Shown here: piece after piece, positions 5,219 to 11,753 of the stretch | How positions within the stretch are numbered: the stretch's first letter is position 1 | Layout: the number at the start of each line of letters is the position of its first letter | NCBI GenBank assembly: GCA_029857925.1 | Contig: JAOUGF010000025.1 | Span: 1-11,753 of the forward strand | Length of the DNA: 11,753 nt | Reading direction: 5' to 3' | Source: Gammaproteobacteria bacterium | GTDB lineage: Bacteria > Pseudomonadota > Gammaproteobacteria > S012-40 | The notes under the pieces: generated by a model | The model's input: only the letters and a program-made list of their open reading frames with translations | What the model was told of the DNA's origin: nothing | The model's database searches: none | Made by a program: the position numbers and the translations under genes

Positions 5219-7552
5219 ATGCAACAGATAGACAAACACGGCCCGCTGTGGATACACCCCCTCTACCAAAAGCCTATGCGCATTGTCGGGGGCTTTCTAG
5301 CTTTCCTGTTGTTGATTGTCTATTTGACTTGGCTTACCCCGCCCCAATTCGACGCTGGCGGCGTTCCAGGTTATTTACCACTGCATACGCTGTTTGAAAC
5401 CTTCTCCATCGTGGTCGCGATGCTGGTTTTTGCGGTAGGTTGGAACTCGCAAAGCCACCAACTCGCCGGCAATGTAGTGCTGCTGTCCTGCACTTTTTTC
5501 GCAATCGGTTTACTCGATTTCTCACATACCCTCGCCTACAAAGGCATGCCGGACTTCTATACGCCGAATGATGCGGAAAAACAACTCAACTTTTGGTTGA
5601 GCGCGCGATTTTTGGCATCCTTTATCTTACTGGTGGTTGCGGTGCGCGCGTGGAATCCACTCCGTTTCCGCACAACGCGCTATTGCCTGATGGGTGCATT
5701 GACCGCCTTGGTCATCACGATCAATTGGTTAGTGCTCTTTCATCAAGACTGGTTGCCGCATACCTTCATCCCCGGACAGGGATTAACGCCGCTTAAAAAA
5801 TTTCTCGAATACTTATTTATCGCATTCAACATTGCAACTGCCGTGCTTTTATGGCGAAAGATGCGCGAGCCGCAGGATTTCAACATTACCCATATGTTCG
5901 CCGCCGTGTGCGTTATGGCGATGAGTGAATTTTTCTTCACGCTATACACAACAATGACAGGAGGCTACAACGTATGGGGCCATATTTACAAAGTAATCTC
6001 TTATTTGTTTATATACCGCGCCATCGTCGTAGAGGCGATAGAGCTTCCCTACAAAAAACTCGAAAAAACCCAAAGTGATCTGTCACTCGCAATACATGCA
6101 TCCAATACCGGGTTATGGGATTGGGACCTGAAAACAGACGACATCTATTATTCCGCAGAATGTAAGGCGCAACTTGGTTATGCGCCTAACGACTTTCCCA
6201 ATCAACGCGACGCCTGGGAAACGCTGATACACCCGGACGATCGCGTTGGGAGTCTAAAAAAATTAGCCGATTTCCTGAACTCCACAGCCACCCAATATCT
6301 CAACGAACATCGTATGCGTCATAAGGACGGCAACTATCTTTGGATCGAGGCGCGCGGCGAAAAGCAATTCGACAGGCTAGGGCACGCCATTCGTCTCGTC
6401 GGCTCTCACGTGGACATCAGCGAACATAAACGACTGGAAGAACATTTTCGTTACGCGATAGATGCCGCGCCCAACGCGATGCTAATGGCGGATGAAAATG
6501 GGACATTGGTTTTAGGTAATTCACGCACCTTCGAAATGTTCGGCTACACGCAAGAGGAGTTGATTGGGCAATCTATCAGCATTTTATTGCCGGAAAATAG
6601 CCGAGCCAAGCACGCGGACTTTATGAAGGCCTGGTTTTCTAGACCGTTGCGCCGCGAAATGGGGAGCGGGCTAGAACTCTTCGCAAGACATAAACTTGGG
6701 TTTGAAATTCCAGTGGAAATTGGGCTGAATCCGCTGCAATCCAATAAGGGGCAATTTGTCATTGCATCGGTCGTCGATATCAGCGAACGTAAGATGGCAA
6801 TGGCGAGATTGCAAGAAAAAAATGCCGAGATAGAACGTTACAGTTACATGGTATCGCATGATCTCAAAAGTCCATTGGTCACCATCAAGGCATTTCTTGG
6901 CTACTTGAAATTGGACATTGCAAACGGGGACGCCGAACGCATAGAAAAAGACATGGCCTTTATGAATCAAGCGGCCAATAAAATGGACCAACTATTATCA
7001 GAACTGCTGGAAATGTCACGCATCGGCCGAGTGACCAGTTTACCCGTCAAGATAAATTGGCGTGAGGCGGTGAATGAGGCGCTCACCGTAAATGCCGGCG
7101 CGATTGCGAAGGCGAACGTGGAGATTACGGTCGATAATAACGATATCCCCTTATTGGTGGACCGCACTCGACTAGTACAGGTTTGGCAAAATTTGATTGA
7201 TAATGCGATTAAATTTATGGCAGAACAACCCTCTAAGCGCATCCACATCGGCGCGGAAAAAGAGGGCAATAAAATTGTGTTCTTTATATGCGACAACGGT
7301 ATCGGCATAGACCCGAGGTACCATGAGAAGATTTTTGGAATGTTTGAAAAACTAGACACAAAAAAACCCGGCACCGGATTAGGCCTGGCATTGGTGAAAA
7401 GAATTATACAATTATACCATGGCGATATCCAAGTCAGGTCGCAAGGTATCGGGCACGGGACCTGTTTCCGTTTCACATTACCAGACGCACTACAATTTAC
7501 AAACCCCGGAGGTGGGTATGAACGGAAAGCCTATCAATATCCTACTCGTTGA
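5219..7552 (+). CDS. MASE3-PAS-PAS membrane sensor histidine kinase
   Basis: A 777-residue membrane histidine kinase. About eight hydrophobic segments lie within residues 22-273 and match the MASE3 sensor, including the LLDFSHTLAYKGM stretch (99-110). A short coiled linker leads to a PAS/PAC unit (about 287-405, with WDWDL, HPDDR and DISEHK), a second PAS (about 410-525, with NGTLVLGNS, LLPENSR and DISERK), and the kinase core: H-box SYMVSHDLKSPL with phosphoacceptor H547, N-box QNLIDNAIKF (N658, N662), G1 DNGIGI (692-696) and G2 GTGLGLALV (718-724). All catalytic boxes look intact. The end overlaps the next gene by 35 bases. The H-box and the single-domain partner recall phytochrome-type kinases with Rcp regulators. 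The MASE3 ligand is not known, so the signal cannot be named. The start is the first ATG, with a weak ribosome-binding site. Confidence 0.92.
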   Translation: MQQIDKHGPLWIHPLYQKPMRIVGGFLAFLLLIVYLTWLTPPQFDAGGVPGYLPLHTLFETFSIVVAMLVFAVGWNSQSHQLAGNVVLLSCTFFAIGLLDFSHTLAYKGMPDFYTPNDAEKQLNFWLSARFLASFILLVVAVRAWNPLRFRTTRYCLMGALTALVITINWLVLFHQDWLPHTFIPGQGLTPLKKFLEYLFIAFNIATAVLLWRKMREPQDFNITHMFAAVCVMAMSEFFFTLYTTMTGGYNVWGHIYKVISYLFIYRAIVVEAIELPYKKLEKTQSDLSLAIHASNTGLWDWDLKTDDIYYSAECKAQLGYAPNDFPNQRDAWETLIHPDDRVGSLKKLADFLNSTATQYLNEHRMRHKDGNYLWIEARGEKQFDRLGHAIRLVGSHVDISEHKRLEEHFRYAIDAAPNAMLMADENGTLVLGNSRTFEMFGYTQEELIGQSISILLPENSRAKHADFMKAWFSRPLRREMGSGLELFARHKLGFEIPVEIGLNPLQSNKGQFVIASVVDISERKMAMARLQEKNAEIERYSYMVSHDLKSPLVTIKAFLGYLKLDIANGDAERIEKDMAFMNQAANKMDQLLSELLEMSRIGRVTSLPVKINWREAVNEALTVNAGAIAKANVEITVDNNDIPLLVDRTRLVQVWQNLIDNAIKFMAEQPSKRIHIGAEKEGNKIVFFICDNGIGIDPRYHEKIFGMFEKLDTKKPGTGLGLALVKRIIQLYHGDIQVRSQGIGHGTCFRFTLPDALQFTNPGGGYERKAYQYPTR

Positions 7553-7982
7553 AGACGATCCGGCACATGCGGAAATTGTGCGTCGTAATTTCGAAACTGA
7601 ACGCATCGCAAACTACTTGAAGTGGGTCATAGATGGCCAGGAAGCGTTAGATTATTTACAGCGTACTGGTGAATATGAGACGCCAGAAAGCTCGCCGACC
7701 CCTGGGCTGATATTGCTGGATTTACGCCTCCCCAAAGTAGATGGATTGGAGGTGTTGTCAACGATCAAACAAGATTCAGCGCTATCCATGATACCTGTCG
7801 TTATTATGACGACCTCTTCCGCGGAATCTGATATCGCCCGAGCATACAAAAACCGCGCGAATAGCTATGTCGTCAAACCGCTCGACCTAGAAAAATTTTC
7901 TTCTTTGCTGGATGCCATAGGCTTTTATTGGTTGGTTTGGAATGAGCGCCCGAATATTTCGCTTTGGGGAAAATATGTATAA
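7518..7982 (+). CDS. Single-domain response regulator, Rcp/CheY-like
   Basis: A 154-residue receiver with no output domain. Acidic pocket E12, D13, D14 in LLVEDDPAHAE; phosphoacceptor D68 in LILLDLRLPKVDG; switch Thr in VIMTTSSAE (T98/T99); conserved Lys in YVVKPLD (K120). The long insertion around DGQEALDYLQRTGEYE and the RLPKVDG loop are typical of the Rcp1-like group that partners with phytochrome-type kinases. ATG 7518 is chosen because GGAGG at 7508-7512 precedes it; it lies inside the last codons of the kinase, so translation is probably coupled. Its own end overlaps the next gene by eight bases. It most likely accepts phosphate from the upstream kinase and acts by protein contact, perhaps as a phosphate relay or sink. 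The C-terminal tail after about residue 130 (GFYWLVWNERP) is normal for the group. Confidence 0.93.
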   Translation: MNGKPINILLVEDDPAHAEIVRRNFETERIANYLKWVIDGQEALDYLQRTGEYETPESSPTPGLILLDLRLPKVDGLEVLSTIKQDSALSMIPVVIMTTSSAESDIARAYKNRANSYVVKPLDLEKFSSLLDAIGFYWLVWNERPNISLWGKYV

Positions 7983-9831
7983 TTACCAAAATAATTACAT
8001 TCCAAGGAATGACTCACGTATTTTGATCGCGGAGGATGATCCCGCGCATGCGGAGGCGATGCGCAGAGCATTGGAAACGGCGCACTGGACCAATATCGAG
8101 GTCGTCGAGAATTTACAGCAGTTTCGAGCCCGTAGTATAGCGCTTCCCCCCACTATCGCATTGGTTGACCTCAATTTACCCGATGGTCGCGCCAACGACC
8201 TCTTATTACAACGTACTACTGAAGATAAATTCCCCCTTATCGTCATCACCAATACTAATGATATTAAAACCGTTATTGATGTGATGAAGGCAGGCGCCTT
8301 TGACTACCTTATTAAATCACCGGATACCTTCAATGAACTGCCACGAAGGCTATTGCACATCTTGACACAATGGGAGATTCTGCAGCAACGCACAGAGTTC
8401 TCAAATGAAATCAATATGATCTACAAATTGTCGTTGGATATGATTTGCATTGCGCGATTTAACGGTTATTTTCATCGCGTGAATCCGGCGTTTGAACGTA
8501 CATTAGGTTATAGCAGCACATTACTTTGTAGCAAGCCGTTCATCGAATTTGTGCATCCGGATGACCGCGCGGCAACCGAACGCGCCTTCTCAGACCTAAT
8601 AAACGGCGGCGCATCCAAATTTATCAATCGCTTCCGGGCGAGTTCCGGAGAATTTTACTGGTTTGAGTGGAACGCGTCCATCGCACCTACGAAAGATACC
8701 GTATACGCGGTAGCGCGAGACATTACCGAACGTAGAAACTCGGAAACCTTGCTAATGCAATATAAGACCGCACTGGACACCACGCACGACGGTTTTATGA
8801 CATTTGATGCTCACGGTTGTTTGCTCGAAACTAATGGCGCGTTTTCTGCGCTGATGGGATACCGCGCGGAAGCGCTGCGAGGCATGCGTTTCGAAGAAAT
8901 CGAAAAACAAGAACCGATGGACGGCCGCGCTGGTAAACATATCGAAGATGTCATTGAACGCGGCTGGAGTCTTTTTGAAACTGAACTGCGCCACAGTGAT
9001 GGTCACGCAATAGAAGTGGAAATATCCGCATCATTCATTCCGGATACCCAGAAAATCGTCGCGTTTTGTCGCGACATATCCTCCCGCAAGGCCGCCGAAA
9101 AAAAGATTGAGCATCTCGCATTTTATGACCCGCTCACGGATCTGCCGAATCGAAGTTTGTTATTGGATAGACTGCAAAAGTCTCTGCGCTCTTTTACGCG
9201 TAGTCGAAGTGGCGGCGCACTGCTCTTTATAGACCTTGATGATTTTAAGATGCTCAACGATACTCTTGGTCACGACATGGGCGATCTACTATTGAAAATG
9301 GTTGCAGAGCGGTTGACTACGTGCGTGCGTACCGGCGACACTGTGGCACGCATGGGCGGTGATGAATTTGTCGTCATGCTGACTGATCTAAGCCAAACAC
9401 CCATGAAAGCTGCGGCACAGACGACATCCATCGTAACCAAGATTATTCAAACGTTAAATGTGGAATATCCGCTTGCATCGCGCCTGTATCGCATCACCCC
9501 CAGCATAGGGGCGACAGTATTTAGCCACGAATTTTCCGCCGAAGAACACATGAAACAGGCGGATATCGCGATGTATCAGGCCAAAAAACAAGGCAAAAAC
9601 ACCTTTTGCTTCTTTGATCCCGCGATGCAGGCGAAAATCAACGCGCGTGCGCTACTAGAATCCGACCTGCGTATCGCGGTCGAAAAAAATCAGTTTCAAT
9701 TATATTTCCAAACGCAAGTGGACAGATATTTACGTCCGTTGGGCGCAGAGGTATTGGTACGCTGGATACACCCGGAACACGGCGTGGTACGCCCTCAAAA
9801 TTCATTCAATTGGCGGAAGAAACGGGATTGA
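7975..9831 (+). CDS. REC-PAS-PAS-GGDEF response regulator, EAL domain cut by a frameshift
   Basis: A cyclic-di-GMP turnover protein. From ATG 7975 (GGGGA at 7966-7970 upstream) the frame runs 618 codons. Domains: receiver (about 15-130; E20, D21, D22, phosphoacceptor D65 in VDLNLPDG, T92, K114), PAS 1 (about 145-255, HPDDR, DITERR), PAS 2 (about 260-370, DISSRK), GGDEF (about 378-540) with intact GGDEF at 461-465 and the inhibitory RxxD at 452-455 (RTGD), then the start of an EAL domain whose signature reads EVLVR (592-596). The frame ends at TGA 9829-9831 after the nonsense tail NSFNWRKKRD. The remaining EAL codons continue in the -1 frame without a stop to 10409. Restoring one base in the AAAA run 9797-9800 gives an 811-residue protein of normal domain order. 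The diguanylate cyclase half looks active by its motifs. Confidence 0.9.
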   Translation: MYNYQNNYIPRNDSRILIAEDDPAHAEAMRRALETAHWTNIEVVENLQQFRARSIALPPTIALVDLNLPDGRANDLLLQRTTEDKFPLIVITNTNDIKTVIDVMKAGAFDYLIKSPDTFNELPRRLLHILTQWEILQQRTEFSNEINMIYKLSLDMICIARFNGYFHRVNPAFERTLGYSSTLLCSKPFIEFVHPDDRAATERAFSDLINGGASKFINRFRASSGEFYWFEWNASIAPTKDTVYAVARDITERRNSETLLMQYKTALDTTHDGFMTFDAHGCLLETNGAFSALMGYRAEALRGMRFEEIEKQEPMDGRAGKHIEDVIERGWSLFETELRHSDGHAIEVEISASFIPDTQKIVAFCRDISSRKAAEKKIEHLAFYDPLTDLPNRSLLLDRLQKSLRSFTRSRSGGALLFIDLDDFKMLNDTLGHDMGDLLLKMVAERLTTCVRTGDTVARMGGDEFVVMLTDLSQTPMKAAAQTTSIVTKIIQTLNVEYPLASRLYRITPSIGATVFSHEFSAEEHMKQADIAMYQAKKQGKNTFCFFDPAMQAKINARALLESDLRIAVEKNQFQLYFQTQVDRYLRPLGAEVLVRWIHPEHGVVRPQNSFNWRKKRD

Positions 9832-10409
9832 TACTCCCGATCGGGCAATGGGTCATAGAGATGGCGTGCGCACAAATCAAATCCTGGCAGCGCAATGCGC
9901 TTACACGCCATTTGACCCTATCCGTCAATGTCAGTGCGAAGCAATTTCATGAAAGCCGTTTTGTAGAGCAAGTCAGCGCAGCTGTAAAACGCCACTCTGT
10001 TAATCCGATGTTGCTCAAACTAGAACCGACGGAAAGCGTATTGCTTGAAAATATCGAAAAAACCATTTCAACGATGCGCGGTCTGAAAGCAGTCGGCGTT
10101 TCTTTCGCGCTGGATGATTTCGGCACCGGTTATTCATCGCTGCAATATTTGAAAAAGCTACCCTTGACACAGTTAAAAATTGATCAGTCCTTTGTCAGAG
10201 ACCTGGTCTTGGATACCAACGATCAAGCGATCGTCCGTACGATCATTGCGATGGCTAAAGTGTTGAACCTCGAGGTGATCGCGGAGGGGGTGGAAACGCA
10301 AATGCAAAAAGATATACTGCAAAACCAAGGTTGCGACCTTTATCAAGGATACCTGTTTGGTATGCCGCTGCCGGTCAAAGAATTCGAAAAGAACCTTAAG
10401 CGCGCATAA
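9801..10409 (+). pseudogene. Displaced C-terminal part of the EAL phosphodiesterase domain (frameshifted from the preceding gene)
   Basis: Read in this frame the sequence resumes exactly where the upstream one fails: FIQLAEETGLILPIGQWV, the standard continuation of an EAL domain. About 200 codons without a stop follow. Catalytic and metal residues are kept: NVSAKQF (Asn), the Glu of LEPTES, ALDDFGTGYSSL (Asp-Asp), LKIDQSFV (Lys), VIAEGVET (Glu) and the Gln of YQGYLFG. The only possible internal start, TTG 9810, has no ribosome-binding site, so this is unlikely to be a separate gene. It is either a recent loss-of-function deletion, an assembly or sequencing error in a homopolymer, or, less likely, a recoding site. 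The coordinates here start at the first codon in the new frame. If the protein is whole, it would combine a cyclase with a phosphodiesterase. Confidence 0.85.
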
Positions 10410-10486
10410 TGTTTTAAACACAAGGATGATTTCCCTGACGTAAATTTTCGACCACACCCCTCACCGAATAAATCGCGGCACCACCG

Positions 10487-10500
10487 GGTGAAATATCACC
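10487..10500. repeat. Small inverted repeat at the truA 3' end
   Basis: GGTGA (10487-10491) and TCACC (10496-10500) form a five-pair stem with a four-base loop overlapping the truA stop codon (complement of 10496-10498). The gap between the EAL end and truA is 86 bases and has no T-run, so a terminator for either gene is not demonstrated. Confidence 0.3.
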
Positions 10501-11290
10501 ACAACATCGCCGTCTCCGACATATACGGTATGCCGAACTGCTCCGGATACATCACTCCGAGAAAATACAGACCATGGGGCGCTGCTGTCACGCCTCCAAG
10601 CGTACGATCGCGTGCGTGCAAAACCTCTTGCGCCCAACTTGGTGTGCTTTTTCCGGCACCCACATCCATTAACACGCCGGCGATATTGCGTACCATGTGA
10701 TGCAAGAACGCGTTTGCTTCGGCATCGATGAGCACCAGTTCACCGATACGCCGCACTTGCAAACGGTGCACGGTGCGCACCGGACTCTTGGCCTGACATG
10801 CCAATGCGCGGTACGAAGAAAAATCGTGCTCGCCGATTAAGTAATTGGCCGCTTGCTGCATCTGCGCCACATCCAACGGGCGATATTCCCACGCGCTGCG
10901 CCACGCCAGAAATGTAGGTCGCACTGCGCGATTGACGATGACATAACGATAGCAACGACGTGTTGCGGAAAATCGTGCGTGAAATTCCGCAGACACGGGT
11001 TTGACCCAGGTTAACGCGACCTCTTTAGGCAAATTGGCGTTGGCGCCGCGTATCCAGGCCAGCGCATCACGCGGCGCGGCGCTTTCAAAATGCACGACTT
11101 GATTGATCGCATGCACACCCGCATCGGTACGACCGGCGCATACCACGTTAAGCGTATGATCGGCGACACGCGACAACGCGTGTTCAACACGCTGCTGCAC
11201 GCTGTCTACACCGGTTTTTTGCGCCTGCCAGCCATGAAATGCATGCCCGTCATATTCTATTCCTGCGGCATAGCGGACTATCTCAGCCAT
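10496..11290 (-). CDS. truA: tRNA pseudouridine(38-40) synthase TruA
   Basis: TruA isomerises uridines 38-40 of the tRNA anticodon arm to pseudouridine. The 264-residue product begins MAEIVRYAAGIEYDGHAFHGW and has the catalytic motif AGRTDAGVHA with Asp at 56, then the RCYRYVI, EHDFSSYRA and FLHHMVRNIAGVLMDVG stretches in the right order. Length is normal for the family (about 260-270). The start is ATG at the complement of 11288-11290; a longer frame reaching 11587 overlaps the upstream gene and is not family-like. Ahead of it lies AGGG (complement of 11294-11297), a modest ribosome-binding site. The gene overlaps the upstream membrane protein by 13 bases, so it is likely cotranscribed and coupled with it. 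Its downstream side faces the cyclic-di-GMP gene; the trpF gene that often follows truA in gammaproteobacteria is not present here. Confidence 0.96.
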   Translation of the reverse strand: MAEIVRYAAGIEYDGHAFHGWQAQKTGVDSVQQRVEHALSRVADHTLNVVCAGRTDAGVHAINQVVHFESAAPRDALAWIRGANANLPKEVALTWVKPVSAEFHARFSATRRCYRYVIVNRAVRPTFLAWRSAWEYRPLDVAQMQQAANYLIGEHDFSSYRALACQAKSPVRTVHRLQVRRIGELVLIDAEANAFLHHMVRNIAGVLMDVGAGKSTPSWAQEVLHARDRTLGGVTAAPHGLYFLGVMYPEQFGIPYMSETAMLW

Positions 11291-11753
11291 AACAACCCTA
11301 TCATCCCCAGCGGTACACACCACTGCCACAACGGTGGCGCGTTTACTTCGAGCTGAAAAGGCGCGACGGGTTGTTGCGCACGCGCCCATGCCCACTGCCA
11401 ACCGCCTTCCACCCGCGCGACTATCGCTAGCCAAAATGTCGCATGACGAGCGGTGGTGGGTTTCTCCAATGCAAGTTGAAGCGCCTGCAAATGTTGCATC
11501 ACCAAATGCATACGCACCGCCCCGCGTTCTCGTGCAATTCCCAGCCATTGTAGTGGATAGGCCAACCAATAAAGCGCACCCACCCAATGTTGGGCGTCGG
11601 TTAACAAGTTCACTAAATGCACAGCCAAAACAAATATCAACAGCGAGGCGACACGCGCCATGCCGAGACGCACCCCATCAATGTCCGGCTGCCATCCCTG
11701 TGCCAACGGCGACATCCACCCGTAGAGCAACAACAGCGGTATAATAATGGCGC
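11278..11753 (-). CDS. C-terminal part of a membrane protein resembling CbiQ/EcfT energy-coupling transporter components
   Basis: The minus-strand frame is open at the window edge and ends with TAG (complement of 11278-11280), giving about 157 residues. Hydrophobic segments are AIIIPLLLLYGW at the visible start, VASLLIFVLAVHLVNLL in the middle, and CVPLGMIGLLWLR at the very end. The region after the middle segment, with YPLQWLGIARERGAVRMHL, resembles the cytoplasmic helices of CbiQ/EcfT proteins, where a Pro-Leu-x-x-Leu-Gly-(Ile/Leu)-x-x-(Asp/Glu)-Arg pattern is typical before the helix that couples to the ATPase. The Ala-Arg coupling motif itself is not clearly seen. No ATPase or substrate-binding subunit is in the window. 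The protein overlaps truA by 13 bases. Being coding is well supported; the family call is tentative. Confidence 0.5.
   Translation of the reverse strand, partial: AIIIPLLLLYGWMSPLAQGWQPDIDGVRLGMARVASLLIFVLAVHLVNLLTDAQHWVGALYWLAYPLQWLGIARERGAVRMHLVMQHLQALQLALEKPTTARHATFWLAIVARVEGGWQWAWARAQQPVAPFQLEVNAPPLWQWCVPLGMIGLLWLR

Noticed and set aside
6967..7476. 169-codon open frame on the minus strand
   Set aside because: It lies wholly opposite the histidine kinase core, whose motifs are certain; its product has no recognisable features and no ribosome-binding site.
9810..10409. Separate stand-alone EAL gene starting at TTG 9810
   Set aside because: No ribosome-binding site, and the domain would lack its first strand with the EVL motif, which is in the upstream frame; a frameshift explains it better.
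11334..11744. 136-codon plus-strand open frame
   Set aside because: It is opposite the EcfT-like membrane protein and rich in Ala/Arg/Pro, as expected for an antisense frame in GC-rich DNA; the minus-strand frame has proper membrane segments and overlaps truA in operon fashion.
1..11753. CRISPR arrays, tRNA or rRNA genes, transposases, integrases
   Set aside because: No regularly spaced repeats, no cloverleaf or rRNA-like stretches, and no mobile-element proteins were seen on either strand.

Overview
This window looks like chromosomal DNA from a proteobacterium, most likely a gammaproteobacterium. The main reason is the block mtnA (minus strand) facing mtaD-ubiG-mupP (plus strand), an arrangement I recall from Pseudomonas. 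UbiG and TruA are also typical proteobacterial housekeeping genes. I cannot name a genus from sequence alone.

Layout. Bases 1-207 hold the C-terminal end of a plus-strand gene, possibly a methyltransferase. It converges on a minus-strand pair: ppnP (nucleoside phosphorylase, 259-540) and mtnA (methylthioribose-1-phosphate isomerase, 556-1590). A divergent promoter region (1591-1746) separates these from the plus-strand operon mtaD (1747-3066), ubiG (3066-3770) and a mupP/gph-type phosphatase (3782-4447). A 771-base stretch without a convincing gene follows (4448-5218); it is A/T-richer to the eye and holds several short perfect inverted repeats. Next is a tightly overlapping signalling operon: a MASE3-PAS-PAS histidine kinase (5219-7552), a single-domain Rcp/CheY-like response regulator (7518-7982), and a REC-PAS-PAS-GGDEF-EAL cyclic-di-GMP protein (7975-10409) whose frame breaks inside the EAL domain at an AAAA run (9797-9800). 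Converging on it from the right are truA (10496-11290, minus) and the C-terminal part of a membrane protein resembling the CbiQ/EcfT family (11278-11753, minus, runs off the window).

How the genes fit together. MtaD, MtnA and possibly PpnP outline a route for 5'-methylthioadenosine salvage by deamination: MTA to methylthioinosine, phosphorolysis to methylthioribose-1-phosphate, then isomerisation. UbiG (ubiquinone O-methylation) and MupP (a sugar-phosphate phosphatase, probably in peptidoglycan recycling) share the mtaD transcript. The kinase probably passes phosphate from a membrane-sensed signal to one or both receivers, the second of which would control cyclic-di-GMP.

I found no wholly new system. 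The items most worth a second look are the frameshifted but otherwise intact EAL domain, the placement of ppnP at the missing phosphorolysis step of MTA salvage, the structured 771-base intergenic stretch, and the matching helix-1 motif of the two receivers.
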